Assembly (NCBI GenBank): GCA_028285265.1 | Contig: JANQPX010000051.1 | Location: 1-64,000 of the forward strand | Origin: Geminicoccaceae bacterium | GTDB lineage: Bacteria; Pseudomonadota; Alphaproteobacteria; Geminicoccales; Geminicoccaceae | DNA: 64,000 nucleotides | Reading direction: 5' to 3' | Part shown: positions 44,475 through 53,640 of the stretch, piece after piece | Layout: each line of letters starts with the position of its first letter | Numbering within the stretch: the first letter of the stretch is position 1 | The notes under the pieces: model-generated | Told to the model about the DNA's origin: nothing | What the model saw: only the letters and a program-made list of their open reading frames with translations | Databases searched by the model: none | Translations under genes and position numbers: made by a program

Positions 44475-45560
44475 TCAAATCGTCGAATCGCGCATGATCC
44501 TGACCACGGCCGTCAAGCAGTCCTGCTCCTCGACCCTGTCGGCAACCTTGAGTGGCAGCCGGGCAAAACTTCTGAAGGAAGGATTCGGCAAGGCACCGGG
44601 CAGCTTGTTGTCGCCGAGCTGCAGCTTCAGGCCTTTGCGCGCCGCCTGACGGCAGGGGATCAGATCGCCCGAGACAAATCGATATCGCTTGAGCTTCGGG
44701 TATTGCTCGGCAAGCTGCTGCGCCAGTCGATCGGACGGATCCGGCGTCTCGGCCAGGTCGACCTTGCCCTCATCGCCAAAAACCAAGGCCGCTTCATCAC
44801 CTTCCGGTTCGTCAACGACGCTGAACTCAGCCAGGTCATTGTCGAGATTGGTCACGCAGTAATAGGCCCATCTGGCTTGCTTCGCTTGAAACGAAATACG
44901 ATACACGGGCGCCGGCTGTGCCGGCTTCTTCAGGTTGACAAGAGCCTCCGTCACCTCGATGTCGATGTCCGCGAAGATGCCTCGTCGTTGTTCCGGCGGG
45001 ACCCGGTAGCCAACCGTGAACTCCTGACCAGGACTAGTTCCCCGGCTGTCGATGGCTACACGCCGGTCTTCCTCGTCATACTCCACCAGTTGCAGCGTGG
45101 GGCTCCCGGGCTCCAGGAGAAAGTCCGCGACAGCGAGGCCATCGACGGGACGGTGACGCAGCACGAAGAACTCTTTGGCCGATGGTGTTGCCACCGAAAA
45201 ATCGTCGTGTTTCCATGCCTGCGCCGTTCCGAGGCGGAGCACCAAGCCCTCGGCAGTTTCGTAAACCGGTGCAATGTTGTTCTCGAAGCCACCGAGATCG
45301 GTGAACAAGGGTAGGTCGGCATTGCCGAGCCACATATGGAACCGAAATCGGGCCCCCTCAGCGAACGGAATGAACGTCTCACCCGTTGGCGTCGCCGAGG
45401 CGACGATCTTCAAGCCGTTTCGCATGGATATCGCGAGGGCTCGATGATTGCGCAGCAGGGCTTCGGTCTCGCCCGTCGGCGCAAGCGTGAAGTCCGGGCT
45501 CGAACCGTCGTCGTAATACGAATGCCTGACGGCCAGACGAAAGACTTCCAGATACTTCAC
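44475..45560 (-). CDS. Unknown eCIS-locus protein, beta-rich
   Basis: 361 residues, ATG 45560 overlapping the cap stop (ATGA). No named domain. It is rich in beta strands and aromatic residues (RLAVRHSYYDDGSSPDFTLA, RFRFHMWLGNADLPLFTDLG, YRISFQAKQARWAYYCVTNL) with a C-terminal segment LPLKVADRVEEQDCLTAVV. Similar proteins occur, as far as I remember, in some eCIS clusters beside the Afp16/Pvc16 gene, with no known role. A structural cap, collar or decoration protein is plausible from the position. Confidence 0.65.
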   Translation of the reverse strand: MKYLEVFRLAVRHSYYDDGSSPDFTLAPTGETEALLRNHRALAISMRNGLKIVASATPTGETFIPFAEGARFRFHMWLGNADLPLFTDLGGFENNIAPVYETAEGLVLRLGTAQAWKHDDFSVATPSAKEFFVLRHRPVDGLAVADFLLEPGSPTLQLVEYDEEDRRVAIDSRGTSPGQEFTVGYRVPPEQRRGIFADIDIEVTEALVNLKKPAQPAPVYRISFQAKQARWAYYCVTNLDNDLAEFSVVDEPEGDEAALVFGDEGKVDLAETPDPSDRLAQQLAEQYPKLKRYRFVSGDLIPCRQAARKGLKLQLGDNKLPGALPNPSFRSFARLPLKVADRVEEQDCLTAVVRIMRDSTI

Positions 45561-46135
45561 GGCGACACCCGCGTGGCTTTCTCGCCGATTTCAGCCGGCC
45601 TTCGCGCTTCAGGGTCGCGGAACACCACGAGCCCGAGCTTGTAGAGCACGGAGGGGTGATAGGTCGTTCTGAGCGCGCTCCAAAGATCATTCTGTTCGGC
45701 CAGCGGCAGCGTGATTAGCTCCACCATCAGCTTTTCGATATTGGCGCTGAGCTCGGGTGCATTTTGGTGATTGAACACGCGGTGGCTTTGGAAGAAGCCG
45801 ATGATCTCCGAAAGTTTCGCGAGGCCGGCTTCATATTGCTTGTAGCGGGCCACGAACAGAATGAGGAGATTCATCCTGATTTCCGGATTGACCGCAATCG
45901 TATCCCCGCCTGCATTCACGCTTCGATAGGGGTTGGGCTGTCTTAGCGTGTTTTCTTCCTCCACATTGATCAGCAGGACCGTAACGGCGCCCGGCTTGAA
46001 GGCGATCGGATCCATCTTTTCGCCATCCAGGAACACCACCGTTCCTTCATGGGGCTCGACGGACGTCGAGGCATCGCCCATGAGCAGATGGCTGTTCAGG
46101 CGGTCTCTCAGGAAAATCAGGACCTCGTCCAGCAT
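45557..46135 (-). CDS. eCIS tail terminator/cap protein (DUF4255, Afp16/Pvc16-like)
   Basis: Terminates the distal end of tube and sheath in the related particles. 192 residues from ATG 46135; the protein then starts MLDEVLIFLRDRLNSHL as in the family. An in-frame GTG at 46171 would add 12 residues. Motifs: MDPIAFKPGAVTVLLINVEE, NPEIRMNLLILFVARYKQYE, LSANIEKLMVELITLPLAEQ, YHPSVLYKLGLVVF. Preceded by the DUF5908 gene. Confidence 0.88.
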   Translation of the reverse strand: MLDEVLIFLRDRLNSHLLMGDASTSVEPHEGTVVFLDGEKMDPIAFKPGAVTVLLINVEEENTLRQPNPYRSVNAGGDTIAVNPEIRMNLLILFVARYKQYEAGLAKLSEIIGFFQSHRVFNHQNAPELSANIEKLMVELITLPLAEQNDLWSALRTTYHPSVLYKLGLVVFRDPEARRPAEIGEKATRVSP

Positions 46136-46190
46136 GCTGTGTTTGCTCTCCGTCCCCTTTTCGGCCGGCACCGATCGAATGGATCGCCCG

Positions 46191-46358
46191 CTACCTTTCC
46201 TTCGACTTTCGCAAGATCTTCATCACCTGTCTGACGCAGGCTTCGACGATCGCTTCATTGGATGAAGCCGTCTCGCCGGGAGCGCCTGCCTCCCGATCCG
46301 GACGCGCACCCGTCTCGACGACGGCTCGAATGACCAGCTCCTTGATCTCGATCGGCAT
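46191..46358 (-). CDS. DUF5908 small eCIS protein
   Basis: 55 residues, read directly from the minus strand: begins MPIEIKELVIRAVVE and ends RQVMKILRKSKER. The MPIEIKELVI start and short length are characteristic of the DUF5908 proteins located between tube and cap genes of eCIS loci. Six bp separate it from the third tube gene. Role unknown; likely a small assembly or tube-associated factor. The basic tail (ILRKSKER) is conserved in style. Confidence 0.8.
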   Translation of the reverse strand: MPIEIKELVIRAVVETGARPDREAGAPGETASSNEAIVEACVRQVMKILRKSKER

Positions 46359-46364
46359 GCTCGT

Positions 46365-46811
46365 TCAAAGCCCAAGCGGCAACATGCGTGCGTAGGCCAG
46401 TTCCAATGTGTCGATCACCAACGCATTCTCCTCGGCATTCAGATCCGACATCGTCCATTTGACCGGATAGGCCTGGATGAATGTCCATGCCGTCAGCGGT
46501 ATCTGGTCTTCGCTCAACAGCGTGACGATGACATTCGACGGCGCAAACTTGAACGCGGACAGGGCAGCCTCGAATTCCAGGTTCAACGGCGATCCCATCA
46601 TTCTACCCCGCTGCAGCACGAGGTTCTTGTAGTCGACGCGGTCAGGCAGGCGGTGGGTGTAGAGGTTCTGGCCGCCTTCCTTGACGGACTTGATGGCGAC
46701 TTCGCCCGAGAGGCCGGAAACTTTCTGAAACCGGATGTCCAGGGGATTGGGCACAACGCCGCCGGCAAAGAAGAAGACGCCGAAGCGAAATCCAAGGACG
46801 AGGTCGTCCAT
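46365..46811 (-). CDS. eCIS inner tube protein (gp19-like), third copy
   Basis: 148 residues of the T4 gp19-like tube family. Seen: FRFGVFFFAGGVVPNPLDIR, FQKVSGLSGEVAIKSVKEGG, LVLQRGRMMGSPLN and FIQAYPVKWTMSDLNAEENA. More divergent than the two upstream copies; in Afp/PVC loci the corresponding protein (Afp5-like) connects the main tube to the hub. Gap of 9 bp to the previous gene. Confidence 0.85.
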   Translation of the reverse strand: MDDLVLGFRFGVFFFAGGVVPNPLDIRFQKVSGLSGEVAIKSVKEGGQNLYTHRLPDRVDYKNLVLQRGRMMGSPLNLEFEAALSAFKFAPSNVIVTLLSEDQIPLTAWTFIQAYPVKWTMSDLNAEENALVIDTLELAYARMLPLGL

Positions 46812-46820
46812 CGGTCCTGC

Positions 46821-47270
46821 CTATACGTGCACCATCGAGATCCCGGCGGCCATGACCCCCAGGCTCTCGATGGCGACGTCGTTGGAATTGGCGCTGAAGC
46901 TTGGGGCAACCAGCTTGACCGGGACCGTTTTGGCGATGCGCCAGCTGACGACGGGATGCCCCTCTTCGTCGCAGAGGCTGACATCCATGATGCGTGGCGT
47001 CTTGGTTTTCTCCTTGATCCAATCGTAGAGAAAATTGACGCCTTTGACCGTCCCCTTGGCCAGCGTTACCGGAACGTATTTCTCCAGATAGTACGACGTT
47101 ATCCGTTCCCCCTCCCAATAGCTCAGGCCATGCTTGTAGGTCAGCATCTCGTAGTCCAGGCTGATCCCGCTCACCTCGGTGAAGCTCATGGAGGTGCCAT
47201 CCACGGCAACGCGGAAATTGTAGGCCGGAAGAGGGTAGCTGGCCTTTTGGAAAGCCTTGGCCTCAGCCAA
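46821..47270 (-). CDS. eCIS inner tube protein (gp19-like), second copy
   Basis: 149 residues, gp19 family. Core motif FTEVSGISLDYEMLTYKHGL, then ITSYYLEKYVPVTLAKGTVK and NFLYDWIKEKTKT. Start TTG 47270 carries GGAGG 9 nt upstream, inside the end of the preceding gene. Ends SFSANSNDVAIESLGVMAAG, the usual tube C-terminus (NDVAIE). Hexameric rings of such proteins build the delivery tube. Confidence 0.88.
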   Translation of the reverse strand: MAEAKAFQKASYPLPAYNFRVAVDGTSMSFTEVSGISLDYEMLTYKHGLSYWEGERITSYYLEKYVPVTLAKGTVKGVNFLYDWIKEKTKTPRIMDVSLCDEEGHPVVSWRIAKTVPVKLVAPSFSANSNDVAIESLGVMAAGISMVHV

Positions 47271-47274
47271 CGGA

Positions 47275-47748
47275 TCAACCCTCCGTCATCGTCACGCTGT
47301 CCCCGGTCAGCTCCATGCCTTCCACGGCAACATCGTTGGAGTTGGCATCGAAGGGGGGAGCATCCAGCTTGGTCGGGAAAGCGTTGTTCACCGTCCAGCT
47401 GATCACGGGATCCCCGTTCTCGTCGCATAGCCGGATGGAAATATCCTTCTTCTCGACCAGATTGGTCTGGATGCCATTGATCCACTCGTAGAGTGCGGCA
47501 ATGCTCGCTTCGCGAACGATTCCCTTCTTCAGGGTCACGGTGACCGCTGCCGCCTGCGCCGGCATCGTCATCACACGCGGTCCCGGAACGCCGCTTTCCG
47601 TCGGGCTTTCCTTGTAGGTGGTCGTCTCATAGCTCATGCTGAGGCCGGAGACTTCGGAGAACGCCACCGTATCCGGTCCGATTTCAACCTTGTAGTTGTA
47701 GGATGGAATTGGGTATTCCGCTTTGATCTCGGCTTTGGAAAACGCCAT
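47275..47748 (-). CDS. eCIS inner tube protein (gp19-like), first copy
   Basis: 157 residues, probably the major tube subunit (Afp1-like) because it directly follows the sheath gene. Motifs: EYPIPSYNYKVEIGPDTVAF, SEVSGLSMSYETTTYKES, LKKGIVREASIAALYEWING, and C-terminal FDANSNDVAVEGMELTGDSV. 112 bp separate it from the sheath stop. Tube monomers of this fold stack as hexamers inside the sheath. Confidence 0.9.
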   Translation of the reverse strand: MAFSKAEIKAEYPIPSYNYKVEIGPDTVAFSEVSGLSMSYETTTYKESPTESGVPGPRVMTMPAQAAAVTVTLKKGIVREASIAALYEWINGIQTNLVEKKDISIRLCDENGDPVISWTVNNAFPTKLDAPPFDANSNDVAVEGMELTGDSVTMTEG

Positions 47749-47860
47749 GCCAGTCCCTCCTCGGCTAACGGCATCAATTTCTTTTTCGACGCATCATGCG
47801 GCCTGGAACGAGGACCGAAGAATGCGTGTCAGGTTCACGAACAAAGCGCCGGCGTGATGT

Positions 47861-49501
47861 TCACGCCGTCTGCAATTTGTGCGAGAAGCGAAGAATGATG
47901 AACTCGGCGGGGCGCACGGCGGCAACACCGACCTCGACGATCATCCGTCCCTCCAGAATGTCCTGGGGGGTCATCGTCTTGCCCAGTCCGACGCTGACAT
48001 AGTAAGCGGCCTCCGATGTCGAGCCTGCCAGGGCGCCCCGCTCCCACAGCCCGTACAGGTAGCTCTCGATCATCCCCTTGACCTTCAGCCAGGTGGTAGC
48101 GTCATTCGGCTCGAAGACCGCGAACGCCGTCGACTTCTGGATCGATTCCTCGATCAGGATGAACAATCTGCGGACTGGGACATAGCGCCACTCGTTGTCG
48201 TTGCCGGCCAGGGTGCGCGCACCCCAGACCAGCATTCCCTTGCCCGTGAACGAGCGAATGGCGTTGATCGATTTTCCGGCCGTCGGGTCGACGTTCAACG
48301 CGGCCTGCGCCTCGTCCGTCGTCTTGGACACAGGCTCGATCACCGCGGAGAGGCTCACATTCGCCGGCGCTTTCCAGACGCCGCGCTGGCGGTCGACCTG
48401 CGCGTAGATACCCGCCATCGTCGCACTCGGCGGCAAGACGACTCGTTCCCTGGTCAAATATTCCTTGACCAGATTGTACAAGGCCGTCTGGTCGTCCTTC
48501 AGGTTGTCGAGGCTGTTCGTGCCCTGCTTCTCCAATTCGACGCTGCTGCTGAGCTGCACGATGCCGGAACCGTCGCCGGAAACCTCCACCGTGAAGCCGC
48601 CGGCATCGTTCGTCGCCGCCGCGATCCACGCCGCCCAGGCGGCCACGGTCTCGGTTCCCGTCTTTTCATTGACGTTGCGCGCGGTCAGCTGTCCGGCGGC
48701 GACCTCGAAGTCCAGCGGGTCGGAGGCGGTGCCGCCGATCAACCTGACTTTGGGCGGCGTATCGGCGGTGCCTGAAAAACGCACGACGATCGTGTTGCCG
48801 CCGAAATCACGCGCCCAGCTGGCCACCGCGTCGTCGTCGGCCGAAAGAACCTGGACATCGCTTTCGCGATAGTGAAAATTTAAGCTGGTCCGGAGATAGG
48901 GATAGTAGGCTGCGCCGTACATCAATCCGTTGGTGCCCACGCCGTCACGGAAGGCCTTGGTATCGCCATCCTTGACATCGAAGATCGCGAATCGGTCCTG
49001 CAGCTTTCGGCATTGACCGAGGGATTGTTGACAGAGCGCATGATAGTCCGCCGGTGCCAGCTTCACCGCATCGGTCAGGACGATCAGCGTCGGCTCGTCT
49101 TCCTTTTCCAGAAGGCTAAGCGCCTTTTCGAAACCTTCCTTCTTGGGCGCCGCCGAGTAATCTCCCGCGCTGATCACATAGCAGGCCGCACCACCGTTCA
49201 TGAAGAAATGCTGCATGCAGTAATAAAGGAGGAATTCGGGCTGGCCCTTCGTGACATCGCTCGCGTCGACCTGGTCCACGATGGGCAGGCCGCTTTCCTC
49301 GTCCTTGCTGGTCTGAACCTTGAAGGCGGTCGGCTTGGCACCACCGAAGGTGCGCTCAAAGTCGAGCATCGTCGTAATTCGCGCGAAGTCGGGTCCCTTC
49401 TCCGTGCAGCCGATGAAGGCAGGAATGGCCGTCGATACTTCGGCCACCGAAGGCGGGAACTTCGATATCTCTTCAATGTAGACACCAGGTGTCTTGTACA
49501 T
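47861..49501 (-). CDS. eCIS contractile sheath protein (Afp2-4-like)
   Basis: Contractile sheath subunit of 546 residues. N-terminal motif KTPGVYIEEISKFPPSVAEV with TAIPAFIGCTEKG, and C-terminal handshake region FIETL-like here LFILIEESIQKSTAFAVFEP and NDATTWLKVKGMIESYLYGL, then GKTMTPQDILEGRMIVEVGV and PAEFIILRFSHKLQ. Only one sheath gene is visible, while Afp/PVC loci often have two or three. GAGAGGATCCCCT lies directly before ATG 49501. First gene of the eCIS operon. Confidence 0.93.
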   Translation of the reverse strand: MYKTPGVYIEEISKFPPSVAEVSTAIPAFIGCTEKGPDFARITTMLDFERTFGGAKPTAFKVQTSKDEESGLPIVDQVDASDVTKGQPEFLLYYCMQHFFMNGGAACYVISAGDYSAAPKKEGFEKALSLLEKEDEPTLIVLTDAVKLAPADYHALCQQSLGQCRKLQDRFAIFDVKDGDTKAFRDGVGTNGLMYGAAYYPYLRTSLNFHYRESDVQVLSADDDAVASWARDFGGNTIVVRFSGTADTPPKVRLIGGTASDPLDFEVAAGQLTARNVNEKTGTETVAAWAAWIAAATNDAGGFTVEVSGDGSGIVQLSSSVELEKQGTNSLDNLKDDQTALYNLVKEYLTRERVVLPPSATMAGIYAQVDRQRGVWKAPANVSLSAVIEPVSKTTDEAQAALNVDPTAGKSINAIRSFTGKGMLVWGARTLAGNDNEWRYVPVRRLFILIEESIQKSTAFAVFEPNDATTWLKVKGMIESYLYGLWERGALAGSTSEAAYYVSVGLGKTMTPQDILEGRMIVEVGVAAVRPAEFIILRFSHKLQTA

Positions 49502-50549
49502 AGGGGATCCTCTCGCAAATTGATCAATAGCTCATCTATCGACGTCATCAGAACGATGAGGTTTGTTGCCAAGAGTCGGCGCAAAACCAATAAGATAGCG
49601 CACCGTGAGGTGAGTTTCTTGAAGGTGTCGGCGTACCGGGAACCGCCGATTGAAGCGGGGAAAGAAACGTGTTGCTACAAGGCGACTCGACGCGGGAGAT
49701 CGACAAAGATGCTCACTTGCCAGGCGGCACCGCAGGATCTGGTATCCTGCGGGAGCCAGTCCGGAGATCATTGCAAGACTCGCTGGGAAGGGTCCAATTG
49801 CCTCCGAAATCGGCTTTGCTCGAACGCCAGATCCGAGCACAAATTGCTCTCGTACGAAGCCAGTCAACACTATCCCTACCTTAATTCGATGTTTGATTGG
49901 ATGTTTGATTGTCAGCTTCAAATCAGTTTAATGGAAAAAAGGCTTTTCTGCAGTCGATGTCAACCAACGAATGCGTTGGTGATAAGAAATATTTCTTAAA
50001 CTACAAGGAGATATATTTTTTATTTTATTGCAGTATGGTTTTGATAGCCAAGTAGGTGATTTACGATTGTTTCAGTTCGCCTGATCTGACACGAAAGATT
50101 GAAGTAATCTGCGAGCTTCATGGCCATTCCGAAAGGGAAACTTGGTGAGCAACGCATTACTTTGACTTAACGGGTTACTTGCGCGATTGTGAGGAAGCAG
50201 ATCATACGGCCACCTCACGAGATTGGACGGTGGTCTCATGCTTTTGACGGCGTTCGGCATAGTCTTCGATTTCTCTTTGACAATCGCGATCCGGTGATGC
50301 CTAGTGCGCCGGTGCCTTCGATCGAGTCGATCGGCGGTGCGCTGGATCGTTCAGGACGTCATTTGAAAGCCAATTCGATCGTTGCTTCTTGATGCGCTGG
50401 GGAGATTGCCCGATCCGTTTGCCAGAAAGCTTGATGCGCTTGCCAAATGCTGACGCCTCGGCATTCGGCAGGCATCGGCCGTCAAGGCTGAGCTTAACTC
50501 CTAAGCAAAGATGAAGAGCTGATCGTGCAAAGGGATGCGCGGAAAAATC
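49502..50549. promoter_or_regulatory. eCIS upstream region and divergent intergenic space
   Basis: About 1 kb between the leftward eCIS operon and the rightward membrane-protein gene. No supported coding sequence: the long plus-strand frame crossing it is mostly antisense to the sheath gene. A clear AT-rich patch lies at about 49880-50060. It should hold the promoters for both directions. On the minus strand TTGACA (49958-49963) is preceded by a palindrome CCAACGAATGCGTTGG (49964-49979); no good -10 element follows at 16-18 nt. Confidence 0.45.
49964..49979. promoter_or_regulatory. Palindrome next to a TTGACA element
   Basis: CCAACG-AATG-CGTTGG: 6-bp arms with a 4-bp centre, immediately upstream (minus strand) of a perfect TTGACA hexamer. 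It could be an operator for the eCIS operon about 460 bp downstream. Position and symmetry are seen; the function is inferred. Confidence 0.3.
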
Positions 50550-52193
50550 ATGGATACGACGACATGTGCCGAAATACTCTGGGCGAACACGTCGGGCCTG
50601 GGCACTGGCCCGGGCAATGAGAAGCTGCTCTCCGATGCGCGTATCGCCCTAGCGCGCATCGTCCGACATGACGGTGCGGCAGGCTTCCTGCCTCCAAAGC
50701 GGCCGACATCGGAGGAGCTGTCGTCGAAAGCTTGGGGTGAATGCGTCGAAGCTGCGATCCAGGCTGAAACCTCGACGGGCACGGCACCAACCTATGCTCT
50801 CCTGGCGGCAGGGAGCCCTGCCTCGATGCCCCCGACCGAGCCCGCGAAAGAGCATGGGCTTCATTGGCCCTATGCCCCGGGAACCAAGCTTGCAACAATC
50901 ATCGGCCCCTTGAAGAGCACCACCGGTCAGGACGTTTGGCTCTTCTTGTACAGCGCCATCGACACGAAGGAAGCGCTCGAGAAGGATGGCGACGCCCGGT
51001 CCGGCTTTTTCCCAAGGATGGGCGCCCGGTCCGGCATTGGCCAAGGTGAGATGGCGCCCCCCACACCACAACGTTCCGGCGCTTGGGCCTGGGTTCTCTT
51101 CGTGGCCTCCATCCTCCTGAGCGCTTACGTCGTCACCTGGGTTTACGCGGCATCCGAATTCACGCGCGGCGCGGTGAAGGAGGTCTTGGAAAAAGTCACC
51201 ATCGAAGAGCTCGAGGGAGGAAGTCCAGGATACATCATCAAGAAAGCGGGCGTCGAAGTCGGTGAAACTACCCATCCGTGTCTTTTTCAGATCCAATCTC
51301 GGCTTGGACAGCCAACCGTGCCGATCGATCCATCTGCCTGCGACGAAGCTTGGGATGTTATCTGGGCCGCGCAAAATCCCAACAACGACAAGAACAGAAA
51401 TTGGTGGACGACAGCAAAGACCTGGTTTTGGAAGGGCACGGATGTCGGTAGCCAGCTGTCTTTGCTCGGACCGCTCCTCATGTCGGGGCTTGCGATCATC
51501 CTGATGATTCTTGCAGCAGGCATCGCGCTCAAGAGCTATTTCCTAGGCGCATTGATCGACGAGCGAAACCGTCTCAGCCTTTCACGCGTGCAGCAGCTTG
51601 CCTGGACAGTCGTCCTTCTGGGCGGCATCACCATTCTCGGGGTCTTCAACATGTCCCTGCTTGCCGGATTTGTGCGCGATCTCGCGCAGATGAACACTCT
51701 GCAAGATGCAGCGACAGAGGTTCAGAACTTCTTCCCGGCGATGGACCTTGCTCTTTGGGCAGCGCTCGGCATCAACTTGCTTGTGAGCCCCTTGTTCAGC
51801 AAGCTCATTCTTAATGCGAAGGAGCTAAAGGCAGATAGCAACCAGATCCAACCTATCGTTGCGTCTGAAGCGCTCGAGAAACGCGCCGTTCCAGGTAAAG
51901 CCGCCTTATCCGATCTCTTCACCAGCGAAGGGGAGGCCAATGCCGGGCAGGTTGACGTCAGCCGATTGCAGCATCTCGTCATTACCGGCTTGCTGCTCAG
52001 CGGCTACGTCCTGCTCTTGGTCGAGTATGTGCGTGCGATCGATGTGACGTCGGTCCTGATCTCCGCCCTCACTGGTGCGCCGGTTTTCGCAGCCATGCCG
52101 CCTATCGATGGAACATTTATAAGCTTACTAGTGCTCAGCCATGCCGGCTACCTCGCCTTCAAAGCCATGCCTTCGGGAACGAACGTCAATTAG
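50550..52193 (+). CDS. Polytopic membrane protein divergent from the eCIS operon
   Basis: 547 residues from ATG 50550 (GGAA upstream; ATG 50535 possible). A soluble N-terminal domain (about 1-175) precedes roughly six membrane segments near 182-200, 305-335, 350-373, 400-420, 474-495 and 520-540. Two SR-Q motifs, DERNRLSLSRVQQLAWTVVL and GQVDVSRLQHLVITGLLLSG, indicate an internal duplication, followed by PPIDGTFISLLVLSHAGYLA. I remember this motif set from a widespread uncharacterised membrane family. A ~100-residue extracytoplasmic loop sits between the first two segments. Whether it anchors or triggers the injection system is unknown; only proximity suggests it. Confidence 0.65.
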   Translation: MDTTTCAEILWANTSGLGTGPGNEKLLSDARIALARIVRHDGAAGFLPPKRPTSEELSSKAWGECVEAAIQAETSTGTAPTYALLAAGSPASMPPTEPAKEHGLHWPYAPGTKLATIIGPLKSTTGQDVWLFLYSAIDTKEALEKDGDARSGFFPRMGARSGIGQGEMAPPTPQRSGAWAWVLFVASILLSAYVVTWVYAASEFTRGAVKEVLEKVTIEELEGGSPGYIIKKAGVEVGETTHPCLFQIQSRLGQPTVPIDPSACDEAWDVIWAAQNPNNDKNRNWWTTAKTWFWKGTDVGSQLSLLGPLLMSGLAIILMILAAGIALKSYFLGALIDERNRLSLSRVQQLAWTVVLLGGITILGVFNMSLLAGFVRDLAQMNTLQDAATEVQNFFPAMDLALWAALGINLLVSPLFSKLILNAKELKADSNQIQPIVASEALEKRAVPGKAALSDLFTSEGEANAGQVDVSRLQHLVITGLLLSGYVLLLVEYVRAIDVTSVLISALTGAPVFAAMPPIDGTFISLLVLSHAGYLAFKAMPSGTNVN

Positions 52194-52194
52194 A

Positions 52195-53640
52195 TTAAGG
52201 TTGAGTGAGGTGGTCCGGGTTGTGATGCTAGACCTTATGTTCTTGGCCTGAGCTGAGGCGCCCGTCTCCAGTATGCAGTGATCGAGGGTTGCGCCAGATA
52301 GTCTGGCACCGAGCCTCATGCATAGGAGACGGGCAAGATGGATTATAGCACATTCGTGGGGCTGGACGTTCACAAGAAGAGCATGTCTGTGGCGCTGGCG
52401 GAAGCTGGGCGGGCCAGCGAGGTGCGTTTTCATGGGGAGATCTCAAATACGCCAGATGCGATGCGACGCCTGGTCGAGAAGCTGGAGCGGCCGGGTCGGC
52501 GGCTTCACTTCTGCTACGAGGCCGGCCCTTGCGGTATGGCCTGCATCGGCTGCTGCGTGGACTGGGCCAGGATTGCATCGTGGTCGCGCCGTCGCTGATC
52601 CCGAGCCGGCCCGGTGACCGGGTGAAGACCAACCGCCGCGATGCGGTGGCGCTGGCCAAGCTACATCGGGCCGGTGAGTTGACAGAGGTGTGGGGCCGGA
52701 CGATGCGCACGAAGCGATGCGCGATCTGGTGCGCGCCCGCGCCACGGCGCGCCGGGTGCTCGGCAAGGCCCGCCAACACCTCCAGGGTTTCCTGCTGCGC
52801 CATGGTCGGGTCTAAACTGGCAAGCGCGGCTGGACCCAAGCTTATCGTCGGTGGCTGACCACGGTCCGCTTCGACCATCCCGCCCAGCAGATCGTGCTGC
52901 AGGATTACATCCATGCTGTCGATGACGGCGAGGCCAGGCTGGCGCGTCTAGAACAGCAGATCGAAGAGCTCCTACCCAGCTGGTCGATGACGCCGGTGGT
53001 CGAAGCGGTACAAGCCATGCGAGGCGTCGGTTTGGCCGTGGCGGTGACCGTCGTGGCCGAGGTCGGCGACTTCTCGCGCTTCGCCAATCCCCGCCAGCTG
53101 ATGGCCTATCTCGGCCTGGTGCCGTCGGAACATTCAAGCGGCCAAAGCGTCCGCCGCGGCGGTATCACCAAGGCCGGCAACGCTCTCGCCCGCCGCGTCC
53201 TGATCGAAGGCGCTTGGACCTACCGCATGCAGGCACGGGTCAGCTGAAAGCTGCTTGATCGCATTGAGCATCTACCCAAGGAGGTGCGCGACATTGCCTG
53301 GCGAGCCCAACTGCGCTTGTGCAACCGCTATCGCCGCCTGGTCGCCGCCGGCAAGCCCAAGGTGGTCGTGACCACCGCGATCGCCCGTGAGATGGTCGGC
53401 TTCATCTGGGCGATCGCATCCATGGTGCAGCCGAGACCGGCCTCAAGCTGACGTTCGACATCACGAAAACAGGAGACCGTTCGACAACGACAAATCCCGG
53501 TACGCCTGACGGACGGCAGGGCACGGTGGGGGAACCCTCGTTACCTGTTATGAGCCGACCTTGGTCGATGCTCGCCTCTAGACAGAGGCAGCCCCGAGAC
53601 GAAACCGCGGTCATGCGGTAGCCAACCCGCGCATGAGAGC
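52195..53640 (+). mobile_element. Decayed IS110-family element
   Basis: The element includes the broken transposase at 52338-53451, about 140 bp of non-coding DNA before it, and about 190 bp after it containing GGTGGGGGAACCCTCG and other IS110-like 3' sequence. Exact ends are not determined: IS110 elements lack conventional terminal repeats. In this family the non-coding end encodes the bridge RNA, so such an RNA gene may once have been present at 52200-52337. Confidence 0.6.
52338..53451 (+). pseudogene. IS110 transposase, multiply disrupted
   Basis: Reading across frames recovers a typical IS110 DEDD recombinase: FVGLDVHKKSMSVALAE with the first Asp, FCYEAGPCG, then after a one-base shift near 52535 IVVAPSLIPSRPGDRVKTNR and RDAVALAKLH, after another shift near 52690 AHEAMRDLVRARATARRVLG, then the C-terminal Tnp20 part VEAVQAMRGVGLAVAVTVVA, LMAYLGLVPSEHSSG, RRGGITKAGNALARRVLIEG. 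Stops interrupt the frame at 52813 (TAA) and 53245 (TGA); the last piece ends at 53451. At least four lesions make it inactive. Confidence 0.85.

Noticed and set aside
49013..49999. 328-codon plus-strand open frame
   Set aside because: Mostly antisense to the sheath gene; composition basic and motif-free.
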